Assembly (NCBI RefSeq): GCF_002865645.1 | Contig: NW_020194518.1 | Location: 1,301,463-1,365,462, forward strand | DNA length: 64,000 bases | Direction of reading: 5' to 3' | From: Hyaloscypha bicolor E | Taxonomy: Eukaryota > Ascomycota > Leotiomycetes > Helotiales > Hyaloscyphaceae | Shown: piece after piece, positions 1 to 12,292 of the stretch | How the letters are laid out: each line of letters begins with the position of its first letter | Position numbering within the stretch: the stretch's first letter is position 1 | Made by a program: the position numbers and the translations under genes | Notes under the pieces: model-generated | The model's database searches: none | Seen by the model: the letters and a program-made list of their open reading frames with translations, nothing else | Told to the model about the DNA's origin: nothing

Positions 1-50
1 GCAGCAAAGACCTCCTTGGTTGTGAAGATACGCCGATTTTTGATCTGGAG

Positions 51-1550
51 ATGGACGGAGTTCAAGGAAATGACAACGTCGAAGGACTTCTTATGCTGAG
101 GTCATCATTGGCATCTATGAAGCGAAAACTGATTATCCATATCATGGATGAATTTATGGTCCTCTTGAAGCAAGATTGGGCTGCCCGTACACGAAACCAT
201 GGGAATGCGCCAGGTGAGGCACCAAATGGCACCTACCAGTCTAAACCAAGAACATCTTCTCAAGTTTCTTCGAACAACCGACGCCGACAGTACAATGGAG
301 AGGACAATGATAACGGAGGACCCGGTGACGGTGATGGTGACGGTGATGACGATGATCAGAGAGCACCTAAAAGGGTTAGAGCTTCTTCATTTCCGGCAAA
401 CGACAACGCCAAATTTGCCTGTCCTTATCGAAAGTACGACCCTCGAAAATACTGTGTCCAAAATTGGCGTCCTTGTGCTCTCACCCCTCTTGAAAACGTA
501 GCTCGGGTAAAGTTTGTTACTCACTCCTTTCAAAGCGGTTTCCTCACTAATTTGACTGATTGCAGAGCGCATTTATACCGGCATCATCGTATATTCCAAT
601 GCAAGAGGTGCAAACACCTCTTCCTGAACCAGAGCGTGCTCGATGAGCACATTTTGGCTCTGGAGGGCTGTATCCCCAATCGAATAAATCTTGCAGAAGG
701 CATCACCGCGGAGACCGAAAAAAGGCTGCGAAGCAGGAAGAAGACGTATCCATATCAGACGGAAGCTGATCGCTGGGAAGAGATCTATCGAATGTTATTC
801 AGCACACCAATCATACCTAGCCCTTGTATGTGAACTTTTCTTTGATCTGACTGGTGTGCTCTCTCGCGTGAACTAAATCCTCTAGTCTTTGAACCCGTCG
901 AGGAGAGCGTTGGCCAACTGTCTGATTCGACAAAACTCGCCGAATTCGAAGAATATACACAAAATGAGCTGCCCAGGTTATTCTGGGCTGCGCTTGAAGA
1001 AGTCGTCACCAAGGAAATGCAGCCAGTTGAGGAACGACTAAGAACTCAACTCATGGACATGATCCAGAATTGCCAGCACCAAGTCTTCTCGACTTATCAA
1101 TCTATGGTCACTTCCACTCTTGATACCTTGATGGGCGACAACTTCACCAGGGATAGACTGCTCAACCAATTCGAGCCACTATCCCGAATCACAACCACTG
1201 AAAACCAGCTTGCCTCCGTCAATAGCGCTGCCAGTGACAACAATCTTTCTGCTTTCAATTCCTCGACAACTTTGAGCAGCATTTTCAGATCATCTACGAC
1301 ACTGAACAGCGTCTTTACGTCATCTACTACGTTGAGCAGTATTGCCAGCTCTCAGACATCGCCCCAGATCCAGCCAGCTGGGAGTGAGCTCTGCGGAGAA
1401 GTGGAAGAGGACGGTACTGGAGCTTTTGGTGCTAATGATAAGACTGTGGCAACGACCGACATTGGTCCAGACGATCTCTGGACGACGGACATAGAGGACA
1501 TAGACGTCAGCAAATTTGGAATGGGCAACATGTGGGACACGGGAACTTGA
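51..1550 (+). CDS. C2H2-type zinc-finger protein, fungal family
   Basis: Three exons (51-511, 566-825, 886-1550) joined by introns of 54 and 60 bp give 461 residues. The first intron is in frame. Removing it restores the conserved ARVKAHLYRHH block that follows CPYRKYDPRKYC...NWRPC and precedes FQCKRCKHLF, the C/H-rich core of a large family of fungal C2H2-like proteins. Its function is not established; nucleic-acid binding is the usual guess. An acidic GDGDGDGDDDD stretch lies before the core. The C-terminal third is Ser/Thr-rich with repeats built on SSTTLxSxF. The frame is open from base 3 up to the ATG at 51 with no stop, so the true start may lie outside the window and the gene may be 5' partial. 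Family call fairly sure, function unknown. Confidence 0.75.
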
Positions 1551-2541
1551 GGATAATTATCACTTTCAGCATGGTGGAAGTGCTCGGGTTAGTTGAAGTG
1601 CGCAAAAAATACCCCAATAATTCACGTGAAAAGGAAATGCAGAACAGTTCCAGATTCCCCTAATCACGACCAGGTGTGACCACAGTGATATTCTCATGAG
1701 TAAGATGCAAGCATAATTAAGAGGCAACAACCAACTCCACCCAAGAAGTTCAATCTTTCCGTATTGTCGATTAATTTTCTCTCTCTTACACTTCGCTTTC
1801 GGTTAGTAAGCTTGCCGCTCTTGCTCAGGCGCTAATTACCCTCGGCTCACCCTCGTCTCAATCGACTCGCCTGAGCAACCTGAGCAACCTGAGCAACCTG
1901 AGCAACCTGAGCAACCTGAGCGCCCAAGCATCTTGAGCAAGCCATCAAATCGTTACGTGTTTTAAGTTTCTCGCTTTTTTAGCTAATCACCCTCGATCTA
2001 ACCACTCTTCTCTTATATTATTTTCGTTGAGTTTTGATAAAGATATAGAGGGTTATACTCTTGAGTAAGCCTACGTGCTTCGGGTATGTGCCATACGCTA
2101 GTTATAGTGCCAACCTCGTATAATAGGCTTCTTACCCCCCCTTTTCAGGTTTAGAAAAACCTCTTTTTCTTTCTTAGCTTAATCTTCTTATATCTAAAAT
2201 TTGGATTCGATTATAAAATCCTTTTTACTCTATAATACAAATAGTAAGATATATAATCAATATATTGTGCCTAGGTAATAGAAAATTTTCTAAAAAGGTG
2301 TAGTATTGCTTAAACGCGTTATTAGACAGGGAATATAGATAACAGGTTAAAGGTTATAAATATATAATAGACGTAAGATATATATAAAAAACTGTATTGC
2401 CATGCTTAACACAAAAGCTACCTTTCCAACCACACTATAGGTTTCCCGTTTAGAATCGAAATATCGCTATGTACTAAGTTGTTCGTAGCAAACCTTAGGG
2501 TTTGCATAATTTGCAATTAGAGTATCGGTAGCTCCTTCCAC
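1551..2541. other. Intergenic stretch between the C2H2 gene and the HET gene
   Basis: No gene is visible. The region holds a 9-bp tandem repeat (1871-1921). From about 2150 it becomes AT-rich with many TpA steps, resembling old RIP-damaged repeat DNA. Confidence 0.6.
1871..1921. repeat. 9-bp tandem repeat
   Basis: The unit CTGAGCAAC is repeated five times without error, followed by a partial copy. Similar GCTCAGG/CTGAGC words recur at about 5530-5625 on the other side of the HET gene. Confidence 0.9.
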
Positions 2542-5033
2542 CTATCCTAGGATCACCAGCTCCCTCTTGCTATTAGCAGCAATCCACGCTTCTTCTAAAA
2601 TATTCGCAGTGGTGACCCGATAGGCTATCCCATCTCGTCGCTCCACCATTAGCACTAATTTCTCTGCAGCATGAACCTGCGTTGCATTCCGAGCAAGGAG
2701 TACAAAATCGAAAACACCTTCACCTAGGACACAAGTCATATCCTCGGGGTTGTCGGGCACGCAGAGGTCTGTCTGGCCAACAGTTTGGCCCTCCGAATCT
2801 CGGATCTCGTAGCGGAAGAACTTCGACTCCGGCCAGGTGTCATTCACCTCCTCGATTGGACCGCAAGTAGAGAAAGGGGCAGTTTCCGTCCAAAAACAAA
2901 GGAATTGGTTGTCCGGTGTCTGCTGGAGACGCTCGCGCGTGAGGTGCGGATGCTCGGCTAGGACAGTCTGAAGGGTGACCGCGAGCGGACTATAGGAGAT
3001 GCCGGGAGGAAGTTTCGGCGTCGGGATTTCAGCCTCGTCGCTCATGACTTGTAGGACTTTCACCACGCGTAAAGGGGAGTTTCGGAGAATAAAGCAGAGG
3101 ATCTCCGGACTCATTCTGGACATTTAACTTAGGACACCTTCGCCTAAACATGCAAAGCATATATGACTTACCCCGTGTCGACGTACTGGTCTGAAATAGG
3201 TAGCGACGCACCACCAATCCATCCTAGCCACGACCATGTTGGAAACGCGACACAACATTTCAGCGTCGACATGGGCAGGCTGGTCAGCGCCGTCCGTCGC
3301 ACCAGCTTCCCCTGAGTGACCGCTGTCCTAGACCTTGTCCAGCACAGCGCAAGCTCGAACCGGGTCACCGGCAGGGCCCAGAGGGAGCTTACCTTTGTCA
3401 AAGAGCGAAATTCCTGGGTAATGGCACAAAACGCGTCGTACGCATCCCCAGGCTCGGTCAGGTGTCGGTGCGAGAAATTGTTCACTAGCATGCGGAGCGT
3501 ATCCCAGGCGACATTGACGTTGTCGTTCCAAGCATTCTCACGCTCTGCGTCGCTCAGGAAGCGCGTGGTGTCATCCCAGATACGGTTTGTGGGCCGCGCG
3601 AGACTGGTCTCTAGGAAGATGTCCTCCGCCCAGCTGGTTGTCCGGCAGTTCCACGAAACCTGAGATGGGGTGACGATCAAGACACGGCGCGAGACAACCT
3701 TTTCTTGTAGGGTCCATCCACGTGTTGACCATACAGTACCTTCGAGGCAAGACTCGGCACCATTTAGCCGGACAGTTGGTGACGTGATGATTTGCATTCC
3801 AAGCGGCTGATCTGCTGTACCCTCCCGGACTTTGATGATATGCTGTTGGATGACACGAGGCTCTCGAATGCCAGGTAGGCCCGCCTCAGCATCCCGCCCA
3901 CAGGCAGCGAGTATAGTAAGCTCAGCGCATTTATAGATGTAGCTCATGAACGCTAAATGGCTAATCTTATCGGGCGTGTCATCCTGGAGGATGCAAAGAG
4001 CGTCCACCCAAAGGTACTGGACGCCAAGGGACTCTGTCAAGGAGAGAGAGTCTTCGGTAGTCTTAGAGACTTTGCCGGCTAAGGAGCCCGGGGCGCCGAG
4101 CATCATCATGTTCTCGCGGCGGATGGATAGCCTTTGTCCCATGCCCCAAACGTAGCTCAACGCCACGTATCGAAGCTCTGCAACATCGATATTAGCGAAT
4201 CGCACGACCGCCTTAGTCTTTACATCAATCAGCCGGAAGACGTTGACTTTTCTGGGGCGCAAATTAGTTAAGCAGGCCTGCCGTACATAGCATAAAAGAG
4301 ACAATTATTAGCGTTTGATGGCATAAGCCTCTGGCGACGATGGGGCACGATTCTCTTACCTGGACTTGACTTTTGCCGCACAACGAGACCCATGATTAAT
4401 CTTACACTCTCTCATCCACGCTCGAAGCAAATCTATCGGCACCATAGGCGATGTCGGACGCCCGCAAAATAGAAGGGAATCATCCGCGACGTGGCTGTCG
4501 TCGAATGGTACCGCAGTTTTTCTCGCGTGTCCTGGATCATAGGCCTGGATCCACCAAGCTACAGTCTTAGTTGACTTCAGGTTCAATTTGAAATCGTTCG
4601 ATGGCTGCGTCGTAAAGTGGATAGACAAGTTGCTAAGGCTAAAAGAAACGTCCTCCGCTCTCTCGCTTGCCATCTGGTGGATCAACTCCTGGGACAGCTC
4701 TGCACCGGCTAGGGCTTGAAACCCGCCACTCCACTTGCAGATGACCTTGCAAACGGTTTCTGAGGTCAAGACATTGTCAGATAAGCCGCTAATCTTCTCT
4801 GCCAAGTCGGCTACCGCTATGCAGAGCGGACACTCGCTGGCGGATGCCCGTACTCGTGCCAGGGAGCCAAGTGTCCAACTAGGATACGGCTCCTTGTCAG
4901 GCTCGTGGCAGAAGGGCTTCGAGCCAGTGACATTGTGACCCGAGGAGAGGAGGCGCAACTGGCCGGCTGTGGGGACTTGGATATAGTCAAAATCGATGGT
5001 GGAGCAGAACTGACAGAGGCTCGATCGCATCAT
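2542..5033 (-). CDS. HET-domain (heterokaryon incompatibility) protein
   Basis: Exons 5033-4360, 4251-3172 and 3115-2542, with introns of 108 and 56 bp, give 775 residues. The HET domain (PF06985) runs over roughly residues 260-410. It starts near the family's usual RLIDV... element, followed by YVALSYVWG, then YLWVDALCILQDD, then the ACG...GLPG stretch and WSTRGWTLQEKVVSRR. It ends in the typical FPTWSWLGW block before a divergent C-terminal part. The N-terminal 225 residues carry a CxxC pair (CQFC) and ...SECPLCIAV..., as in many HET proteins. Such proteins trigger incompatibility cell death in other ascomycetes; the role here is inferred. The first intron is longer than average, but its removal gives a seamless VKSRKVNVFRLID junction. 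The gene sits against the RIP-damaged repeat region. The ATG at 5033 is followed at once by a second ATG. Confidence 0.88.
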
Positions 5034-6075
5034 GAGTGACTGAAACCCTGGGCTATCGGGAAAGAATTGCGTTGCATGTGTCTAGGGCGAGTTTATTTCA
5101 TCAGGCAGAAAGGGGTGACTAGCTCGACAAGCTGGCCCAATTTTCACCAATCAGAGGCCCCTCACCCTTTTCAGCGAACAGAGGGGTTAGTCGGTGCACG
5201 TGACACGTATCAGTTTACATACCTAAGCTCTTGTTCTCTCACATCCTCGTTCGTTTTGTAGTTTTATATTCTCAAATATTTGTTTTAGCCCTTAGTATTA
5301 TAACTATCTCGACCTGTTACCGGCTTTAAAGTGTGTTGCTTATTTGCAATTCCGTTTTGGGGTTCTCAACAACCGATACAATCGATTCCTTTGACAAATG
5401 GGGATCCAAAATCAGCTCCGGTAAGAACCCTGCGAGGGAGCAGAAACGAGTTCCTGAGCAAATTTCAGTAAGGGAAACTATAGCCAGAGTACACAGGAGT
5501 CCAAAATGGGCTCGATATTATAGTGCACAAGCTGACTCAGGGCGTGCTCAGGATGCCCGGCACGCTCAGGCTCTGCTCCGGCATGCTCACCCTCAGCTCA
5601 GGTATGCTCACCCTTAACTCAGGTTAAAGCGGCAGTTGCTCACGTCCGCAGACTAAAACGGAACCAGCGAAAGGGAAAATTAATCCTGAGTATATGGGTA
5701 TTCCCACCTCGCAGCAACAGTTGTAGACCAAACCAAAGAAGAAGAGTACTGAAAAGGAGGGTATGAAGTAGGAGGATATGAAGTGAAGTAACGTCGTAGC
5801 AGAAGATAGTATCAAACACGCCGCTCAAGCAATTAAAAATCATAAAATTCATTCCGAAAATGAACGTTGCCGGGAGGAGCGATTTGTCCCCTGCCGATCA
5901 CGTGACCAGCACGTGCCACGCGCGAATAGCTATATTGCTCACTGCCATAGCCCATTTGGGAATGGCCATATATTCCCCACTGGCATAGCTTATTTGGAGA
6001 ATAGCCATATTCCCCACTGGCAATAAAGATTAATAGTAAAGGAAGTAAGAAAATTACTTAATAGGTAATTAATTA
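5034..6075. other. AT-rich flank upstream of the HET gene
   Basis: No supported gene. It holds the HET promoter, a patch of GCTCAGG/GCTCACC words at about 5530-5625, a CACGTGACC...CACGTG palindromic patch near 5900, and the short repeats at 5924-6030. Short open frames here have no recognisable product. Confidence 0.55.
5924..6030. repeat. Imperfect ~37-bp tandem repeat
   Basis: Three degenerate copies share the pattern AATrGCyATAT...CACTGsCATAGC...ATTTGG. They lie just left of the LTR element, ending about 50 bp before it. Confidence 0.6.
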
Positions 6076-6080
6076 GCAAG
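6076..6080. repeat. Target-site duplication GCAAG, left copy
   Basis: GCAAG directly precedes the left LTR and is repeated exactly at 15591-15595 after the right LTR. Five base pairs is usual for Ty3/gypsy integrases. Confidence 0.9.
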
Positions 6081-6285
6081 TGTGACGGCTGGCGTAAGGG
6101 CATGATCTGCCAAGGACAGGATATCGGAAACAGGCACAAAACGAAGCTAAGCCGGAATTGCTTAGACGGAATAATACTAAAGGTCGAGGCATTCTCCCTA
6201 CTTTATTTTATAGCTTAGTATTTTCCAATATATGAGATTCTTTAAACTTTGAGCCTTCGACCATTATATTAATCCCGCCGTTACA
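6081..6285 (+). repeat. Left LTR of the outer element
   Basis: 205 bp, the same length as the right LTR at 15386-15590. The differences from the right copy are transitions of RIP type, such as GGACGGAACA changed to AGACGGAATA. The self-priming 11-mer AGCTTAGTATT lies at 6212-6222. Confidence 0.93.
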
Positions 6286-6286
6286 T

Positions 6287-6297
6287 AATACTAAGCT
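6287..6297 (+). promoter_or_regulatory. Self-complementary primer-binding site of the outer element
   Basis: AATACTAAGCT starts one base after the left LTR and is the exact reverse complement of AGCTTAGTATT at 6212-6222 in the LTR. It does not begin with TGG as tRNA-primed sites do. In Tf1/sushi elements the first 11 nt of the transcript anneal to such a site. The mechanism is inferred from that family; the complementarity is seen directly. Confidence 0.8.
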
Positions 6298-6439
6298 TAC
6301 TCGACTCGGCCTATAGAGGCGATATAATACTACCGGTAAAGGACCCGTATTTATCCTTGGAAAGCAAAGATAGAATACCGCTTTTAATATTCGACGACCT
6401 TCTCGAACTATAAAGAACTAGAGAGCTTAACTAGAAGCA

Positions 6440-6615
6440 TAATATCCTCTATAACCTAGTTAATTTCGGAGCCTGATCCTTAACTAGAGCAGATGATATT
6501 TCCCTTCTAGTAGTCAGTCCTCTACTAATATAAAAGAAGAAAGATATTATCTTCTATAACCTAGTTAACCTCGGAGCCTAACTCTTAACTAGAGCAGATA
6601 ATATTTCCTTAATAC
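6440..6615 (+). repeat. Leader repeats of the outer element
   Basis: Two copies of a roughly 65-bp unit (CTATAACCTAGTTAA, then CGGAGCCT, then TTAACTAGAGCAGAT) lie downstream of the primer-binding site. Better preserved copies occur in the nested element at about 14000-14220, showing that the two elements share a leader. Confidence 0.7.
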
Positions 6616-6799
6616 TAATAAGAGTAAAAGAACTAGCCTCCTCTCCTGGTATAGGAAAAATTAGTAATAGTCTACTAATTTAAAATAAGAAAAGATAATA
6701 GTTAGTTTTAGTCTACCGACTTAAAACTAGACAAGATAATAATCGGTTATAGTTTACTAATATTAAATAAGAAGAACTTATTTAGTACTTATTTTTATA

Positions 6800-8250
6800 A
6801 CTAATACTCTTTCTAAAGCTACTATAAATAGCCCGGAACCAAGTATTACTATTATAGGTATATTAGATAAGAGGCCCTAGTATAATAAAATAAAAAAGCC
6901 AGATTTTAATATTATAAACTTATATTACTAGGAAAGCTATTATAATACTATTCCGGAAAAAGATATTAAGAAATAGCTAGCTAATTTAGAACTCAAAATT
7001 AGTATAAATACTCTAAAAATAAATAAGGCCTAATAGAGAATATTTATATAGGATAACCTTATTAATAAATACTATCTTATTACTAATAAATAAGCGGAAT
7101 ATTACTAGAAATTCTATTTATATATTAACTAACTTATTAAGAAAGTTAATAAGCTAAAGGTAATTACTAGTTAATTTTATATAAGAAAAAGACTAGTATA
7201 AAAAGAAGTAATAAAGTAAAGATTTAAATAAGTAGATATTTAGGAATACTATAGATTTCTATTAAGAGAACTATTTAGGAACTAATACTAAGGCTCCTTT
7301 TTACTTTTAGTCTATAGTAATTAATTATAGCTTATTAGAATTAAGAATTCTATCCTATTTATAAATAAGAATAATTACTAGATTAATAATTAGATATTTA
7401 ATATAAGAAATAAACTAATATAGAACTTCTCTAAATTTAATAGTAAATTACTAAAAATTATTTATATAATATAACTAGTTACTAGAAACACCCGTAACTT
7501 TATTTATAATTAACTAGAATCTAGATTAGTTAGATAGATTTTAACTATTAAATAAATCTTTAAGATCCTTTAGTAAGCTTATAGTAAAAGTAAAGAAATA
7601 AAATACTAGAAAGTAAAAGAGATATACTAGTACCTGAAATAAAAAAATAAGCTATTTCTAGTATTCTAGATAAAGTTTATTTACTTAATAATAAAGTTAA
7701 GGAAGTTACTAAATAACTAATATAATAATTTAATAGATAAAATAAATCTCGAGCTACTTAAGAGCTTAGGTAATAAGAAGTTTAATATTTCCAGGGACCT
7801 TACTAAATAATATATAAAATAAGAAAATAGGCTTCTTTTAATTAAAAATTAGTAATTCTAGAAGAAATAACTAATAGAAATTACTTGCTATTAAATACTA
7901 TTTCGGGCTAGAAAGCCTATCGGGATCTAAGAAGCTATAGTAACCCTATATCTAATAAATTAACCTTAGTAGCTAGTATTCTTATAGCTAAAGAAAGCAG
8001 TTTACTAAGAATTTGAGAAAAGACTAGACCGGCTAGAAGGTCTTTATTATTATAGCTATAAAAAGCCTAGATATATAAAAAGTATTTATCCTAATTTTAA
8101 TAAGGTTATATTTATTAAAAAGAATTATTTAGAGAAAACTAATAATTTAGAAATAAATAATAAGAATACTAGCTCTTATCTATTATCTAATAAGAAATAT
8201 AATATTAATAAGTTAGGAAAAGTCTAGCTCTAGATATAGAAGTAAATCTT
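6800..8250 (+). pseudogene. gag remnant with CCHC zinc knuckle
   Basis: The region is riddled with TAA/TAG stops but keeps one clear motif. At 8048-8089 the spacing x2-x4-x4 of a retroviral CCHC knuckle is intact, with all four ligand codons now TAT, exactly what CpA/TpG mutation of TGT/TGC/CAT gives. The limits are approximate. Confidence 0.65.
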
Positions 8251-8699
8251 CTAGAATAAGAACTTTACTAAAAGCCTATAAATCTTACTTAGCTAATTAG
8301 TAGGAACTAGTTCCTTATTAATTATTAAATATATTAGAAAGGCAAAACCATAACTTTCTAATACTTAGTAAATACTAAAGTAAATATATATATTCTAATT
8401 AACTAAAAGTATATTTGCTTCTTAATAAAAGTACTATAAATACTCTTATATAAACTCAAAACCCCTATCTCCTTACGAGATTTTAATAAATAACCTAGTA
8501 AAGCTATTTAATATCTAGCTATTATAGATCTAGCTATTAATTAGTACTCCCAAACTTAATAATACCTGCTTACTACTAATCTTAGCTCTTATAATATAAT
8601 TCTGGGAAGGAAATAGCTAGTAAAGTATAATATCCTACTAGACTATTAACGGAATTAACTTTATTAGCTAAAGAACTATAAGATAAATTAGCCGGATTT

Positions 8700-11600
8700 T
8701 ATTTAGAAAATCCGATATTTTAATAAGAAATATTAAAAAAGTAATTACTCTAAAGATATTCTAACTAGGATCTTAAAAGAAACTAGTAAAATTAGATCCG
8801 AAAAGCAAAAAAATATATTTCTTATTTTTCTATAAGATCTTCTTATAAGAAAAGCCAAATACCAGGTAAGAAAAAAAGAGCTAAATCTTAATACTCTCGA
8901 AATAGTCGAGCTATTAGACTATTTCTACTATTTTATTAGAATAGCTACTTTCTAATTAAGTACTAAAGACCCCGGTAACTTGGTTAGATTAGTTATTATT
9001 AATAAGATTAATTATATATTTAAGAAATAGGGTTATAAACTAAAGAGATATTTATTACTATTTATAGTAAATAGATAACTAATATTATAGCCCGCCAGAT
9101 ACTATATTTAAACTAGTAACCTAATATATTTCCTAGATATAGACGAATCTAATACCTTTAGTAATATATTATCTTTTAATCCTAAAGAATTTTAAGAGCT
9201 CCGGATATTTCTTCTTATATAGCTATATAATATAGCTAGAGTATTTTTTAAAAAAGTAGTAAATAAGCTTCCCTAGTCTTAATTCTTTAACTATAAGCTC
9301 CGTTTTAATAGATTAGATCCCTTAATAAAGACGGCCTATCTCTATAAGATAAGCTCTAGTAAACTCGAAAAAATAAAAAAGTATCTTATTAAGAACCTAA
9401 AAAAGAATTTTATTAAATTATTTAAATTTCTTTTCTTATTACTAGTCTTATTTATTAAAAAGAAAAATAGTAGCCTATAATTTTATATTAACTATTAATA
9501 ACTAAATACTATAATAAAGAAGAACTATTATCTTATTAGTATTTACTAAATTAGATATTTAATATACTTTTAACCGAATTTATATAGAACTAGTTTCTAT
9601 AATATAAGTAGCTTTTAGAATAAGATATAGATCTTTTAAATTAGTAGTTCTATTATTTGGATTCTATAATAGTCTAGTAACCTTCTAGTAATATATTAAT
9701 ATTATTCTAATAAACTATTTAAATAACTTTTATTTAGCCTATATTAATAATATACTAATCTTTTTTAAGAATAAAAAGAAGTATTAATAATATATTAGAA
9801 TAGTTCTATAGAAGCTTTAGGATACCGGATTATAAGTTAATATCCGTAAATATAAATTTGAAGTTTCTAAGATAATATTCTTAGGATTTATTATCTCGGA
9901 TTAGGATATATAAGTAAATCCTACTAAAACTTCTATTATCCGAAACTAGTATTAACTTATAATAAAAAGAGAAATATAGTTGTTTTTGGATTTCTATAAC
10001 TTTTACTATAAGTTTATTCAAGCCTATAAATATATTTCCTATTCCCTAAACCGTCTAATTAAAAGAAATATTTTACCAAAGTTTATACTTAATAAAACCT
10101 AGCTAGATATCTTTAATTAGCTTAAGAATCTACTTCTCTTTACCTTTATATTTTTCTATTTCAAATATAATAAGGAAATCCGCCTGGAAATTAATTATTT
10201 GGACCTAGCTACTATAAATATATTTTCTTAAAAAAGCCCAGAGAATAAATAATAGTACCTAGTCTTATTTTATTCTAAAGCTCTTTAAGGAGCTAAAAGC
10301 TACTATAAAATTTATAATAAGGAACTTCTTATTATTATCTAAGAACTTCGGGAATAGTAGGTAAAACTAACTAGCTTACCTAATTTTCTAATTATTACTA
10401 ACTATAAAGCTCTCGAGTATTTTAGTACTAAAAGGCTTTTAAATAAGTAATAAATCTAATAGATAGGTTTTCTATTATAATTCTATTACTAGATTACCTA
10501 TTAGCTAGGTAAAGATAATATTATTACTAATATTTTATTCCGAAAAAACGAGCTTATACTAATCCAGAAATAGATTAAGAAAGCTAAAAGAACTAGATAA
10601 ATTATTTTATTAGACCTAATTCTCGCTTTTACTAAAATAAAAGATATAGTTTAGGCTCTTACTAAGATAAAAGAAATAGATAAACTATTAGTTATAGTTA
10701 AAGTCCTATAAGCTAATTAGACGAATCTAGCCCTAAAGAATAAATATAAGAAAGCCCGGGAAAATACGAATCTATAGGAAATATTAAATAACTAGATATT
10801 TTATAATAAAAAACTCGTTATATTAGACGAATATAATAATTTATAAACTAGGCTCCTATAGTAAATCTATAATATAATAACTACTATATATCCCGGTTAA
10901 AATAAGACAAAAATCCTAGTTTAAAGACTTTACTAGTAGCCTATTCGTTCTATAAATATTAACTGTTTTATAGTAAATTATTATAAATATTAAAGATTAT
11001 ATAAGCCAAGAAATAAAATACTAGGCCTATTATATCTATTACTAGTTCCCCTAAGAATATGAAATAATTTATCTATAAACTTCTATATTCCTGGCTCTAT
11101 AAGTAAGGAATATAATAATATATTTATTATAATTAATAAATTATTTAAATAATATATAAGCCTATTAATAACTAAGAATACTATAGCCAGAACTATTACT
11201 AGCCTGTTTTATTACTATATCTAGTAATTCCGAGGTTCTTTCCTTATTATTATAAATAACTAAGGACCCTAGTTTATTTTAGACTTTATAAATAAACTAT
11301 TAAGATTAACTAGAACTAAGCTAAAGCTCTTAACTATAGAATATACCTAAACTAATAAATAAATAGAAATTATTAACTAGATTATTAATACCCGACTTTA
11401 TTTTTTTATTAATTACTTCTAGAATAATTAGGCAAATTTACTTCCGGTATTTAATACTATAGGTACCGCCTGCCTATATAAATTAACTAGCTTATTTCCT
11501 TTAATAGTTAACTATAAATATAAACTCAGGCTAAGCTTTAACTAGATATTACTAATAATAGAATTCAAAATACTAAGAAAGAAACTTAATCGGAAAAAAG

Positions 11601-12230
11601 TATAATAATAGACTAAAAGAATTAATATTACTATTAATTATACCCAAAAATATATAGTAGTAGCTTAGAAATATTAAGCTAAATAAGCTAATAAGAAATA
11701 ATAAGAACTAGATTTTAGTCCAGAAAATATAGTCTATATAATTAAAAAGATATAGAAAATAAATTATTTATCTAATAAATTAGATTATTTCCTTATTAGA
11801 TTATTTAAGATTAATAAAATAGTTAGCTATTTATATTAATTAGATCTTTCCCTATTATATAGGATTTAGCTAATTTTCTATATAAATAGACTTTATAAAA
11901 ATCCTACTAATTTATTATCTGGCTAAACTAATAAAGAGCCTAGTTTTACTAAAGTTAATAGTAAACTCGAATAGGAAGTTAAAAAGATTCTTTTTTTCAA
12001 GATACTTTATAGTAAGCTTTACTATAAAGTTAAATAAAAGAAATAGGATATAAATAATAAATAGTATTTTATATTAAACTTTAAGAACTTAGTACTTAAA
12101 TTATATAAATTCTATAAATAGAATCCTGGTAAAGCGGGATCTTTTATCCGGCTAAATAAATAGATCTGGTATACTAAAGAAAACGAGTTTAATAAAGACT
12201 ATCTAGATAATAATAAACCTTAATAATAAA
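8700..12230 (+). pseudogene. pol remnant: reverse transcriptase, RNase H, integrase, chromodomain
   Basis: Degraded reading frame. The RT palm block is at about 9640-9790 (LFGFYNS..., then a YINN catalytic motif from YIDD, then LIF). The integrase core is at about 11060-11150 (FYIPGS...EYNNIFIIINKLFK, a Ty3/gypsy pattern). A chromodomain-like end at about 11960-12150 has LYYKVKWK-like spacing. Domain limits are approximate because of stops; a search with RIP-corrected sequence would refine them. Confidence 0.75.
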
Positions 12231-12272
12231 GCCTCTATAACTAGAAAAAAAAAAGAAAAATCTAGATATTTC

Positions 12273-12292
12273 CTGGGTTTTATCTAAACCCT
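12273..12292 (+). other. 3' hairpin after pol in the outer element
   Basis: A GGGTTT...AAACCC inverted repeat is followed by ...TATTTCCTTTAT. The nested element has the same arrangement at 14907-14923 just before its 3' end. It may be part of the original 3' untranslated region. Confidence 0.5.

Noticed and set aside
507..565. GTAAAG donor at 507 for the first intron of the C2H2 gene
   Set aside because: It gives the wrong frame; the GTTTGT donor at 512 restores the conserved ARVKAHLYRHH block.
5333..5617. 94-codon frame ending in repeated His/Ala/Gln residues
   Set aside because: It is produced by the GCTCAGG repeat words; no family, no promoter logic, and it sits in repeat-rich DNA.
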